DNA of 64,000 nt from Entomortierella parvispora (taxonomy: Eukaryota > Mortierellomycota > Mortierellomycetes > Mortierellales > Mortierellaceae). Below, in pieces: positions 23,148-35,242 of the stretch. The DNA lies in assembly GCA_963573315.1 (NCBI GenBank), contig OY752143.1:186001-250000 (forward strand). Direction: 5' to 3'. Below the pieces are notes generated by a model. It ran no database searches and was not told the origin of the DNA. It saw nothing but the letters and a program-made list of their open reading frames with translations. Numbering within the stretch: the first letter of the stretch is position 1; the number at the start of each line of letters is the position of its first letter. Both the position numbers and the translations under genes were made by a program.

Positions 23148-25374
23148 CTAGGCGTTTTGGATCCGTTCATCTTCAGCTTCCTCTCTATCGTCACTCTCCT
23201 CATCGGCGACGATTCTCTCGTTTTCAAAGCTTTTCTTCTTTTTCAAATACCGCCTCCGTCTCTGGAACGGACCCCAGCAACAACCCACCAACAACAGCCT
23301 GGCAGCCTCAAAGATCAAGAACGCGAGTAGGATCCAGCCGATAAAGTATCCTATCAGTGACCAACGAATAGTGATCGTCTGTATATTACAGAACCCACCC
23401 GTAGGCATGAATGAATACATCCCAGTCTGGTCATTCCAAAACATTTGGAAGTACTGTCCCAAAAGCGTTGGAGGTGCCGTCTTGTAATATTGCTTCGATT
23501 CAGGAGGGTAAGCCAAAGGCTGGGTGCCTGTCGGGTCAAACAGAAAGGATGTTCGGCGCGCCTTGAGTTCGTTCAGAATGGTGGTCGCAGACCGATTGTT
23601 GTTGGTATTGAGAATCGTCCAAGAGAAGGCATTCGTGTCTGGGTAGTGAACGTCGGTTCCAGTTATCAACAATAGGTTGTTCTCCTGAATGAACTTGAGT
23701 GATATGGTGTCCAATGTGCCACCATTTACAATCTCGAAACCATCAATCCCCATCTCAACAAGAGCTTCTCGACTTGGGTGGTCTTGCATTCTTGGCACCT
23801 CATATCCATATTCTACATTGGAAACGTTGATCATTAGACATCAATCGAATGCGGGGTGGGACTAAAGGCAACACTCAGATGAAAACCTGCCTGTGGTGTT
23901 ACTCCAAGGGATGTGGTTGATAATAGCCAACCCTCCAAGTTCATGAGCGCGAGCAATGGTAGCCTTGAGTTGGTCATCCGTAGGCCACTTTGTTATAGCA
24001 GTATCGATCGTCTCGTTGATTCCAATCAAATTCATATGCAAACGGCAACAACTACAATAGAAAAGTAGTAGAAAATCAGTCGCCCTCTCTCCACATTTTT
24101 CCGACATTTGATTTCTGCTCTTTTTACCTGAGCTCCATAGCGGGGATGACTGTGACCTGGCCTGCATACTTTTCGAGGGCCACTTTCTGGGCCGCCAGTC
24201 CTCCTTCGATTGTGTTGTGGTCGCTAACAATGAGCGCATTGTATCCGTTTGCTTGTCAAATGAAGTGCAGGGTGGAGACAATTTCAAGGTCAGCTCAATC
24301 TGTCCATCAGACACAAATAATCCGCATTCGGTGGATCCAACGGATCGAACCAACCCTTGATTCTCCTCTCCCTGCCATTGTCTCCTTTCCTTTGTTTCCT
24401 TTCCTTCCCGGAGAAACATGAAACATACCTATGTGCCACTTGATAAGTGTCTCTGGTGACATTCTACCATCTGAGTAAATTGTGTGCGAATGTCCATCCA
24501 ACAGCACATCATATTGATCTCCAAACGAAGCATTCATAGGCGACAGGTATGATCTTGGGTTGATAGGTGTCCAGTCAAAAGAGGTTAAAGCCGCATAATC
24601 AGAGAGTTCTGGCTGTCCAGGTCGGAAAGAGTAAACAAGCGTAGCCGCGATCACGACGGCTAGAATCACCCAAAGGATCAATAGTCGACATAACGGTTTC
24701 AAGACTGCAGACCGGATAACCCGTCCTCGTGTCCACTGAGGTCTTCGTCCTCGTTTTCCTCGTTGTTGACGATCTCTGTGCTCATCCAGAGAGGGGATGT
24801 CCTTCTCAAGGCTGTATTGGGGCAAGAGCCATGGAGGGAGTAGGCGAAGCAGAGGGGGAAATGAGGCTTTTGCACTTGGGGACTCACGATCTGCGCAGGA
24901 CAAAGACAAATAATGAATAAAAGATTGGTACGGGGATCTGACATATTGATGGTACAGTAAAGACGATCTGGATCCACTGTCGTCTCGAGTTGTGGTAGAA
25001 GGGACAGTGCTTGTGTGTGCGGCAGGGCTGCCGAGGTAATCGTCCCTCATCTGTTGATCCTGCTCAGCCTGGTAGGCGCTGGTAACTGAAGTGGATGAAG
25101 GAAAACGAGGTAAAAGAGAGTCCTCTGAAGAAGGAGGAGCCAGCGATTGTTGATATACGTTTTTGCGTACAAAGCGCGAAGTAGATTGGGGCTTTACTAT
25201 GGAGGAAGCAGAAGAACTTTCTTTGATATTGGGTGTGGGGAAAGTGCTTGACCCGGGGTTTGAAACGGGGGTCGGCGTGGAGGCGACAGGAACAGCAGGG
25301 CTGGAAGGAGTGTGAGTGGGAGTTTGAGCCTGCGGCGTGAGCAGGATGTGGTCCTGTTGGGGAGGAGAGGCCAT
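23148..25374 (-). CDS. PHP-domain metal-dependent phosphoesterase with two membrane helices
   Basis: Four exons, 25374-24429, 24251-24128, 24051-23903 and 23812-23148, encode about 627 residues. Residues 1-220 are Ser/Pro/Thr-rich and probably cytosolic. A first helix lies at about 228-249 (LCRLLILWVILAVVIAATLV). The PHP domain then shows the metal ligands: LLDGHSHTIYSDG (H295, H297), LIVSDHNTIEGG, VIPAMELS, IINHIPW and the closing ITGTDVHYPD. A second helix near the C-terminus (LIGYFIGWILLAFLIFEAAR) is followed by a basic then acidic tail. PHP proteins hydrolyse phosphoesters using two or three metal ions. With a helix on each side, the catalytic part would face the lumen or exterior. The substrate is unknown. 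The donor after exon 3 is ambiguous: GT at 23902 or GC at 23890 both keep phase. Confidence 0.85.
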
Positions 25375-25631
25375 TGTGTGGGAGTCAAGGGTAGGGTCAA
25401 GAGGATGGGGACGGATGCATGCACACACACCCAGACTCTGCATTCGTGCGGACCGACTGGGCGATGCTCGCTGTGATAGGTGAAACAGGCGGACGCGAGA
25501 CATGGCGAAACATACCTCGTCACGTGCCGAAACAAATCGTTTTTTTTTTTCTTCTTTCGACTCATGCATGCCCGTTGCATCCATGTCTTGCCCTGCATCT
25601 TTCTCTCTTTTAAACGCGCCATCATTTGACC
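25375..25631. promoter_or_regulatory. 257-bp divergent promoter region
   Basis: The start of the PHP gene (-) and the start of the small unknown gene (+) are only 257 bp apart, so both promoters must share this space. No clear TATA box was found. A T10 run lies at about 25541-25550 and a CACGTG-like word (CGTCACGTGCCG) at about 25515-25526 could bind a bHLH factor. Confidence 0.45.
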
Positions 25632-26053
25632 ATGGCCGACAGCACTTCAGCCCACGCGCAGACACAGGCACTGCCAGATAATCAGGTTATTCTGCAGCGC
25701 GCTGCTGATTCATGTCGGGCCTTGGACGATCTCAGGATGAAGCTCCACAAGATCCAGGGACAGCTCGCCGCCCACAGAAAGGCCACCGCACCAGGCGCTG
25801 CTCAAGGATCCGAGGCTGTTGTAAGGACTTTTCTTTCCACGACTTTGATTCTCAGTAGCAGCAGCAAACAGGAAAGAGTCTTACTTTTCTATTTTTCGAA
25901 AAACAATTATAGATTCAGGAAGGGACATGGACCGCATTGTTGCAAGAGGCCTACTTGCTACAATTCCAGATCTCGACCTTGCTGTCCGCAACTGAAGAAC
26001 CCATCCCAGAGAGACAAAGAGTCGCCCAAACGACGAGTGCAGGACGCACCTGA
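25632..26053 (+). CDS. Small predicted helical protein, function unknown
   Basis: Two exons, 25632-25820 and 25913-26053, with a 92-bp intron (gtaagg...ttatag), encode 109 residues. The sequence is mostly helical-looking with heptad-like leucines: ILQRAADSCRALDDLRMKL, HKIQGQLAAHRKA, a linker, then EGTWTALLQEAYLLQFQIST. There are no signal peptide, membrane helix or catalytic motifs. The size and coiled-coil look would suit a small subunit of a larger assembly (for example Mediator or a tethering complex), but I cannot assign it. The codon frame is clean through the splice, and its start lies in the divergent promoter region, so I consider it a real gene. Confidence 0.65.
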
Positions 26054-26592
26054 GAATAGACCTAATGGCATGGATATATACCCAGAATCGCCGTCAGCGC
26101 CTTCCTCGATGCCACCAGCATCTCGCCTCCAGGGCTGATAAAAACTTTCGCCATTGTGCATAGCATGCTTATCGGCGGTTGCACCAGCAAGAAGCAAGAA
26201 ACAACTTTCATTGGCAACCGATACGGCTCCGCATAAACTACCCTGCCGACGACTGCAGGACCTACTGCGACGCGATCGCGACGCGTGGTCCGGCCGTTGT
26301 TGTTGTTTTTAAGGAACAATAAAGAGAACAATCTTATTATGTATTGTATTGCCCCCACATCCGAACCGACAATCTTTCGTCCAGCCCAGGTGTATTGGCA
26401 AGCAAGGTTCAAACTTCAATGAGCAGCCGAGGCGGGCGGGAATGATGAGGGTGCAGAGTTCCATTCTCCATGACTTCCTTTCTTCTTTACTTTCCTCCAT
26501 CGTCATTCCCTCCCCCCCCCCCCCCCCTTCACCCCTCTTCATCCCTCTCATCATCTGTTCAAGGCAGAGACACAGCTATAAGCAAAGATATC
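26054..26592. other. Intergenic, promoter of the acyl-CoA oxidase gene
   Basis: It contains a pyrimidine-rich leader with a run of 16 C (26512-26527) about 65 bp upstream of the start codon. The first half is probably 3' untranslated sequence of the small unknown gene. No gene is seen. Confidence 0.6.
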
Positions 26593-29107
26593 ATGACTGC
26601 CTCTTCCAGCGCGCATCTCCGCCTGGCTACGGTCTCTGCCCACCTAGCCTCCGCCGCCGCAGACCCTATCAGCTCGGTTCTCGAGTCCAGCCTGCCGCCT
26701 GTCCAGATCAATCGAGACGCACTCTCAGTCCTCCTCGATGGTGAAGACCAGACATGGCGCAACTGGGTAAGACCCTTTTTATTTTCACCCCTGTGCTCAG
26801 TCAAACGGTTGTCAGAAAGAAGGAAAAAACATTGATCCGATTTTGGTGGTAATTCGTGGTTTAACAACCATAGATGTTTGAGCAATTGAAGCATCCTTTG
26901 TTCGAGTACAAGAACAACATTACCAAGGAAGAAGCTGTCCGTCTCAACCAAGAGCGTACCCGTTATCTCGCCAAGACAGGATTCCGCCCAAAGTGGGATG
27001 AACCAAAGTATGCCGAACGAGGATCCGTTTGCCAACTGAGTGTTACTCAAGTTGGTAGAAGCTAACTCCCGCTTGCTCTGCATGTGTAGGGAGAAAAATC
27101 ACAAAAAGTTCCTGGCCATCGGGGATGCCATGTCATACTATGACAATTCGCTTTCGACCATGAATGGCGCCCACTATGGCCTGTACGTAGGATCGATCCG
27201 TGAACTTGGTTCAGACGAGCTCAAGGCAAAGTGGCTGCCCCCAGCAGATACCTTTGAGATCCCCGGATGTTTTGCTCTGACTGGTAAAAGAATGAACTCG
27301 CATCTTCTTCGGTGATATAGAACCCACAGTGCACTCGTCTATAAAGATGCCTCACTGACTTTTCTTCTTCTTGCCATGAACTTTTGTGCCAAAAGAGCTC
27401 GGCCACGGAAGCAACCCTCGAGGAATCGAAACAGAGGCTCACTGGGATGTCAAGCAAGGATGCTACATTATTAACACGCCCAACATCACTGCCCAGAAGG
27501 TAACCCGAGATGAGTCCGATTTGAACATGATACTGTACACCAGTTCGTAAAAAGTCTACTGATGCACCTTGTTTTCTTCATTTTTCCGCAGTACTGGATC
27601 GGTGCTGCTGCCGAAACTGCATTCATGAGCGTCGTTTGGGCTCAACTGTACGTTCCCGATCCCTCCAACAAGGACCAATGGCAACATCAAGGAATCCACG
27701 CCTTCCTTGTCCCCATCCGTGATCTCAAGACACGTGAACCCTGTCCTGGTGTAACGATCCGCAACTGTGGCGCTAAATCCGGGCTCAATGGTATGGATAA
27801 CGGTCGTCTCTGGTTCGACCATGTCAAAGTGCCTCGCAACATGTGCCTTGACAAATATGGTGGCGTGAATGAGGATGGCAAATACGAAAGCATGTTCCAA
27901 TCCAAGGACCAGCGGTTCGGAGGACAGCTCGTCAACCTCTCGGAAGGTCGTGTGGGCCTGTCTATCTCTTCGGCGAATTTGGCCAAGACGGCCCTGACGA
28001 TCGCGATCCGGTATGGACAAACTCGCCGACAGTTTGGTGCCCGACACCCAGGAGAGCAAGAGACATTGATTATGGATTATAATCTGCATCAGCGACGTCT
28101 TTACCCTCTCTTGGCGACCACGTATGCTCAGCATTTCGCTGCCAGGGCCATCATGTATATGAGAGATGTCGAGGACAAGGATTTGAAACAGATCAAGCAG
28201 TTCCATGTGATCTCTTCTGGATTGAAGTCGTTGCATACTTGGCATCTTTTGGAGACGTTGCAGGCAACCCGTGAAGCTTGTGGAGGTCAAGGATTGAAAT
28301 CCTCAAACCGCATCGGACACATGAAGGCTGACTGCGATGTCATGGCCACCTACGAAGGTGAGATTTTTTTTTTTTTTTTTTTTTTTTCCTAAATATCGGT
28401 CGATATCGGTTTTCAACTGCTTGTCGCAATTCTAATCAGTCAGTGGATCGCGTTACTTATTTGATATTATATTCACATCTATAGGAGACAACCAAGTCAT
28501 GCTGATTACCGTGGCCAAGGGATCCATCTCTGATTTCACTCCCAAGAAGATCCCCGCTCTCGCCACTTTTGACAAAGCCCGATTCCAAAACCAAACTTTC
28601 TCGGACGCGACTTTGCTCTCTGCTGAGTTCCAATTAGAGCTTTTCCAGCACCACGCCTACTCTGCTAGCCAACGCCTCACTGCCGCTGTGGCAGCCACTC
28701 GTTCACAGAACGCCGACAAGAAGCAAAGCTTGGACAGTATTCTCGATCAACACTCGGCTCTTTCGCAAGAGTTTGCGCGTGCTGTGATTGAACACTTTAT
28801 TCTTCAAGAGATTGTCCGCAAAGAAAAGGAATCTATGCCCTCTTCGTCCTCTGTTTCACCCTTGACCTTGGTCCGCCAATTGCATGCCCTCTGGAAGTTG
28901 GATATGGACTCCAATATGGTTCGCAGACGCTATGTCGATGAGTCGGTTCAGGAACGAATTAGGGATCTGGTTGGAGCTACGATTCATCGTGTTCATGAGA
29001 ATGTGGACGCGTTGGTGAACGCTTTCGGGGTACCAGAGCATCTTCTCGGACCCATTGCTGGGGATTGGATCCAGGCCAATGTGGTGGAAGGCAAGGAGGA
29101 CATTTAA
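26593..29107 (+). CDS. Acyl-CoA oxidase with an N-terminal PTS2 peroxisomal signal
   Basis: Six exons, 26593-26766, 26874-27007, 27090-27283, 27396-27499, 27592-28357 and 28485-29107, encode 664 residues, normal for the family. This FAD enzyme oxidises acyl-CoA to trans-2-enoyl-CoA and passes electrons to O2, the first step of peroxisomal beta-oxidation. The FAD/substrate signature FALTELGHGSNPRGIETEA is intact, as are NCGAKSGLNGMDNGRLWFDH, GRVGLSISSANLAKTA, the arginine segment RYGQTRRQFG, and the catalytic Glu in MATYEGDNQV (E457). The C-terminus (KEDI) is not a PTS1. Instead residues 10-18, RLATVSAHL, match the PTS2 consensus R-L-x5-H-L exactly. A T-rich run (28366-28387) follows the exon 5 donor. 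Confidence 0.95.
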
Positions 29108-30502
29108 AAAGATGAATTAGAACTTTTTTTTCTTGTGAAAGGACCAAAAATGGAACAAAATATAGCTAGAATGTACGAAACCCAAAAAAAATGTTTACTG
29201 CTGCTCAGTAGATGAACTCGTCCCTCTGTTTTTTTTTTCTTGAATGCTCGCTTACTCATCTGCCGTTTGTCAAAGGTCACAAGTTCTCCAAACTGAGGAC
29301 GGAAATGATAACGTTCAAATATCAATTTCTCGTTCTGAAATACTCTCTACTTGATGAATCTAGCTCCGCATGTGGGCGGACTGAATTAACACTCGCACCC
29401 CCGTCAACACACGGATAGTAAAGGGTGATTCCATACTTACGTTAAGTATCATGTGATCCCCGACTTTGAACAGCAATGTCTACTAGTAAAAAGTCGTCGC
29501 ACGCGTGCAAGACCAAGTGTGTAGGCTGCTTCTCATCGAGGAGCATCGATCTGGATGATAAAATCGAAATTACCTTAACTTTCCTATGGTGGTGAAAAGA
29601 CACCCGGTTCTCAAATCCGCGGCCCACACTCAAAGTTACCGTAACTGTCAGGTGACCGTCAACTTTGAACAGCAAATGTTGACTAGTAAAAAGTCATCGC
29701 ACGCAAGCGAGACCAAGTGCGTTGAGTGTTCCTAGCCAGGGACCATCGCTCTGGATAGTAAAATCAAAAATCCCTTATTTTTACTATGGTCGTGAAAAAA
29801 CACCCGATTCTCAGATCCGTCGCCGCACTCAAAGTTACCGTAAATATCAGGTGATCGTCGACTTTGAAACCGCAATGTTGGCTAGTAAAAAGTCGTTGCA
29901 TACATGCGAAACCAAGTGCGATGAAGGTTTCTAGCCGAGAAGAGTTGGTATGGGTCATAAAATCGAAAATCCGTTATTTTTACTATGGTCGTGGAAAAAC
30001 ACCCCGATTCTCAGATCCGCGCCCTGCCCGATCGTACGGTAAGTGTCAGGTGATCCTCGACTTTGAACGGCAACGTGGACTATGTAGTAAAAAGGTCGTG
30101 GCCCACTCGATGAACCAAGTGCGTTGCGTTTCTGTCACGAAGGAGCATCGGCTCAAATCATGATATCAAGGATCCGTGATTTAAACCCATCCTAAATGCC
30201 ATCACCCGTCCAGAAAGACCATGCATGTCGCGTTTCGCTTGCGCGCAAAGACATCATCCATTACTTGGGAAATTTTGTCCTATTTGGCATACAAGCAAAT
30301 GAGAGAAATGTAGCAGGTTGACGCAGTTAAACGGGATATATATTCTGTCTGTTTGTTTTTGTGAAAGGTGCAGCGCGCTTGTTTTCATATATACTATTGT
30401 TGCGATGTCGCGATATTGTGACCTGATTATCTCTCATATCTTCCAATGTTCTGTCGCCACATGTTCGAAAGTAGCCTGTACAGGTTCTCGGTGCCGTAAA
30501 GT
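29108..30502. other. Intergenic holding a tandem-repeat array
   Basis: The 1.4-kb gap between two convergent genes is mostly filled by four 199-bp repeats (about 29430-30190, separate entry). The flanks hold short open frames without domain signals. Confidence 0.7.
29430..30190. repeat. Degenerate 199-bp tandem repeat, four copies
   Basis: The anchor word GACTTTGAAM starts at 29462, 29661 (as AACTTTGAAC), 29860 and 30059, exactly 199 bp apart each time. Around it the copies share TCAGGTGATCSTCGACTTTG, CTAGTAAAAAGTCGT, GAGACCAAGTGCGTTG, GTTATTTTTACTATGGTCGT and CCCGATTCTCAGATCC. By eye neighbouring copies are roughly 75-85% identical. Several copies contain stops in all plausible frames, so I read it as a non-coding minisatellite or satellite fragment. 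Confidence 0.9.
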
Positions 30503-33500
30503 TCACTGCTCGGTTATCTCAAGGTTTGCAAAATGTCGCCAGAGCATGCGTGCCCGTCGTCTCGAGAACCGAACACGTTGCAACAGCGGACTCTCTCGTG
30601 CCCAGAGATCCCAATAGAACCGATCATTACAGGTATCACGATCCAACCCATCCATCCAGCTCCCGCTCAGTGCTTCAGCGATCTTTGCGTTCGAGGCGGT
30701 CCCGTCTTGGATAAGGCCGTCATCAGCCGAGAACGTGGACCATTGCTGAAAGTCTGACATGTCCTGATGCTCCACGTCCATTTTGCTTCGCACTCGCTTT
30801 GCCTTTGCGGCCGCTACAGCCGCGGCTGCAGCGGCTGCCGTTGCTGCTGCTGCTTCGCTGAGATAATGATCTAGTTCGTCCAAATCCGCGTCATGTTTTG
30901 AGATTCCATAGTTGGAATTTTCATCTTCGGACAGGCGAGGGGGAGACGTCGAGCGTGTTGATTGTCCCAAGAATGTTGCAGGTAAGAAACCATGGGCGAC
31001 ATAGAGGTCGTTGCTCGAGGAACTTGCTGATGAGGAAGAGGACGAAGAGGCCGACCTAAAGCCATGGTTTCTGACCTCTTCTTCCGTCTGATACATCCAC
31101 CCATGGAACGGACACTCTTGGTTTTGGAATTCGTCCACTTTCGGTTCACCATTTTGACCACTGGTATCCAGCGCTATCGTCTCCATGGATGCTTTAGGCT
31201 GTGGAGGAGGGTGACGGCAGGACGCCGTCAGGGGCAGACAATGGTCGTGATAATACTGCAGTGCCACGGCCAAATGGCGGTCTAAATTGGCAGGTTGCTG
31301 TCCAGCCTTTGTGGCCATCATATCTGCAATCACGGTTTTGACGACTTGGAAAGCCTTGGCTTGTGTATGTGAGATGTTGTCTTCAGGAAGGGTGGAATTT
31401 TTCCCCGGCTTTGCAGAGACTGTCTGTGAGGAGGCTGTTGCCGTTGTCGCAGCCACTCCCGCTCGTGATGGTCGTTTCAATGTTGAAGGAGGAGGACATG
31501 GAACCTGGATGCAGAGGTGGAGCAGGGCAAGATAGATCTCATTGGGAAGTCGGCGAGCTTGGCCAACAGACTGAGAAAATGTCGGGCTAAGGTCTTGTAG
31601 AACACACGAGTATTCTGCACCTTCCTGGCCACAGGCCGAAAGATCGACGGTGGCTGCTGAAATGGTTGACGATGTCCTTGATCGGCTCGAAAGCTGGAAG
31701 AACATGGATATGCCATCATTCAACGATGCTGTGGATGGCGTCCTTGGTATCTTTGTTACAGGGGTTGAAGGTGCGAGGGTGCAGAGTTGAGGCAGGGAGC
31801 GGATCGGTGCCATATTCCTCATGTCTGCAAAGATTTCAAAAACCAGATCCAGCAACTGGCCAATGGACATTGGATTCTGATGTGAGAGATTTTGAGTCTG
31901 GTGAGTCTGGTGCATTGACGATAAGGTCTGATTTTGTTGCTGCTTTGGCTGGGATCGAACGACTGTCAGGACTGTATCATAGATGACCTTCACCATACAG
32001 GTCATCACGAACGGATCTCGGAGTTGGGCTTGAAACTGTCCAGTGGGCTCGTTTCGCATTGAGCTATAGATTCGGAAGGCCTTCATATACCGTGACGATT
32101 GCTCTGGTGAGTTAATGGCGATCGTCAAGATATTGTGCAGGAAAACTGTCAAGGACGTGGTGCCGATACTCGCGGGCAAGATCTTCAGTCCAAGAACGCC
32201 CGTACCGACAGTAGCGCTAGATATTACAGATGTTGACGTGGGGGAGATACTGTCGGCCTGCTGTTGTGGCTGCTGCTGTTGCTGCTGCTGCTGCGAGGGT
32301 GGCTGTGGTGTGGTCCCTGTTGGAGAGGTGGCGGGTGTGGCGTTGAAGAGAAACAAGGATGGATTCATCGTGGATTTGTTGTAAATGACCCAAGCCCTGG
32401 CTTCCCAGATCTCGGGGTCCTGACGCGATTTTCGATTCTGCTCTAGCACTGCAATTCGCTCCTCGATCGTCTCGATAACTCTTTCCTTCAACCTCCCCTC
32501 AAGGGTGCCATTGTCCCTCCTCTCCTTCTCTTCCTCTTCCTCCTTGTTTGAATAATCAGAAATATCTTTTCCCTGGTAGTGGTCGCCCTCTGCAAAGTAC
32601 ATGTCTCTGGGCAAGATGTTGGGAGATCCAGGCAGATTGGGTCCGAGTCCGCCATGTCCCAGGAATGCACGTTTGCACAATCGCATAGCGATTTTGACCG
32701 TATCCCTGTCCTCTAAAGCGGGTCCCATCCGTTCGTAAACTGTTCGCCAACCATACTCGAACTGCTTGTGGTTCACACATTCCTCCAGCATCCCGTTATC
32801 CAATATAGTGAGATGTCGGTTCATGTGAATAGGAATAGAGCTAGTCCCAACAGTCAGAGCAGGCGCACTAGCCCTTTTTCCTGTATCCTTTGTCGAGCTT
32901 TTAGAAAAGAAGGAGAACGACGATCGTTTGGCCTTTGTAGCGGTCGCGGTTACGGTCTCTGGATTGTTTGAGTCGACAGATGGTAGCGTTTGTTGTTGGT
33001 CGGAATCGGATTCAGGTTTGACACTAGTTGCTGTCATTGCGGATGCTGTTGATGCTCTCCGTGGCATCGGTCCCTTGATGCCTCCTATCATCACTTCATG
33101 CGCCAATGTGCTAGATGAGGACGGGTCACCAGGCTCTTCTTGTAACGGGGTACCTGTGGCAGATAGTCGCTCAATATTCGCGGGTGCTTCTACCAGCCTT
33201 ACTCGACTTCGTTCATACTGGAGACGAATCTCCTCCCATTTGGAAGCATCCAATTGCAACCTGTACCACTTCTTGACCACTGCCTTGTCAACTCGCCGTT
33301 TCTCCTCTTTGCTCTGTACAGATAGAAAGTCGGCCCTATCGTCGGTACCGTCGGTGTGCACAAGGTATCTATCGAACAGGACTTTTGCCTCGTGTAGATG
33401 GCGTGGCTTTGAAAAGAGATGACAGGAGATAGCGGTGCGGAACACTGCTCCGTACCAGTGATCGATATTCTGGAGACACAGTAGAGCCTCCTGCATTTTT

Positions 33501-35242
33501 TGACGGTCAAACAGGAACTGGGCGACATGGATATGATCATCATCCTGTTCTTGTGTAAAGGATAATGTCTGTTAAAAGGTGATATCAACATTTAGTCACT
33601 AGAGAGAGAATATGGCCCTTTGACCTTACCCTCAGTGGGAACCCGGCGCCGACAATGGCTTGGTAAAGTTGCAGATAGACGGCATCGGAACTCATGACGC
33701 CCTGCCGATCAATCTCTTTGGCTAAACTCTCGGCCATGATGGGACCCGTCATGATCCTGACGAGCTGAGAATACATGGCCCCTACTTTGTTCCTGGTTTC
33801 CACTTTGATTTGCTCATTTTCGACCCCGTCGTCACACTGAACTTGCTCGTGTGCCTGTTTGCTGTTCAGCACATTAATGGCCGAGAGGATCGCTACATAG
33901 GACAACTCCATGTCTTTGTCCTTGGTCAGACAGTGGATCGCGACCATCACCACAGTCTCGCTAGCTACGTCCCAGGAATGCAGATTGGCAATAGACTCAC
34001 TCGAGATCACACGACGATTCTGAATATAGTTGTCAGCGAGAGAAAGGTCGGATTGGATCTCGGATGGGGTGTCAACCGAGGTTGTTTGATTCTGGGAAGG
34101 CTGTTGCCGCCTAGGCTGCATCCCTGGCATGTGGTTTTGTATCTGACGAACGTCTGGCACAGTGTTGATGTCTACTTGTAGATGCTGCGATTCAGTCTTG
34201 TCAAAGTCCTTGACCAAGATGGCAAGGGGAACCTCCCAAACAGGGTCGCGTAACTCTAACGCGTTCCTTCGCGAATCCCCTGTGTCTGCAGTGGAGTCTT
34301 CTGTGGTCAGCGCTGTTGCGGCCTCAGGGGAGGCCTTGTTGGGTTCAGTCCAGATGGACTGTTCGACAGGAGGATAAGGCTTCTCGGCCAGAGAGAGTGA
34401 GAAATTGATTGGGGGCATGACAGCTGCTTGGAGTGGAGTGGTGGCGTGTAGTTGCTTTGCTTGTGGAGTTTGCGGATGTGCGATTGGGGCGGTGGTCAGG
34501 ACCGCGTTTTCGTCGACATTGATGGTGGCAGTCAATGAAGGAGTTTCGGGAACGATAGCCTCCTTCCCTTTGCTTGATATCGTCGCTCTGTCGCCAGTCA
34601 CTTGTTTTGGGTGGGCTTCTGCATCCTCGACAAACTCATTTTTCTCCTCCTCTTCTACTTGAGGCAGAATAGCGACAGGCTCAATCAAGGGCGTTGATTC
34701 TGCTGATTCTGCCAGCTTCTTCTTGGCGGCCTCTCGTCGCTTTTGATTCTTTTTTTGACTTGCTGACCTTTTCGTCTCTATAGAGATAGAAAAAGAATGG
34801 AGTTGGCGAGTGGGGCTACGGTTATGATCTATCTCTTTTTTTTTGTGACCAGTAGAGCCTGTCTGGTAAGGATCTCTATGATCGGGCTTTGTTCCTCTAC
34901 CATTGCTCCTTCTGCCGAAAGAGTGGTGCTATCCAAAGTCTCCGAGGAGGTATTTTCTACTCTACCTGATTCGCTCAACAGCTTGCTGTCCGCAGAAGTG
35001 GCGCTCGAGGTAGAGTCTGCAGAGGTTGGGGAAGAATCAGCTGTCTCGGACATGTTTGCGGAATCTGTTGCGTCCTTTGGTGGCTGTGGTGCTGTGATGA
35101 TGGGCTCCAAGGGCGTAACGATCTCGCTGACGGTTTCAACATCCACTACCGACCTTGATGAGACCGATGCAATATCGATGGAGGATTTCGAGTGGCGCTT
35201 TCCACTTGTGTTGGAGGCGCGTCGTTTAGATTTTGGGGCCAT
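30503..35242 (-). CDS. 1534-residue protein of unknown function, low complexity with helical-repeat regions
   Basis: Three exons, 35242-34850, 34775-33630 and 33568-30503, encode 1534 residues; the introns are 74 and 61 bp. The first exon (MAPKSKRRASNTSGKRHSKS, then Ser/Thr/acidic) is joined through a gtcaca donor and a second AG of atagag, the least certain junction. The middle part (SWDVASETVVMVAIHCLTKD... ETRNKVGAMYSQLVRIMTG) and the region after residue 520 (QFLFDRQKMQEALLCLQNID, LHEAKVLFDRYLV) look like paired helices in the manner of TPR/PPR-like repeats. Between them lie Ser-, Gln- and Ala-rich linkers, including a run of alanines near the C-terminus (SEAAAATAAAAAAAVAAAKA). No enzymatic motif, signal peptide or membrane helix was found. 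I do not recognise the family. A scaffold or organelle RNA-related role would be a guess. Confidence 0.75.

Noticed and set aside
25375-25671. Extension of the PHP protein upstream of 25374
   Set aside because: It would overlap the start of the divergent gene at 25632 and reads through promoter-like sequence with no domain.
29430-30190. CRISPR-like array
   Set aside because: The units are 199 bp, degenerate and directly adjacent without short unique spacers, in a eukaryotic genome with no cas genes.
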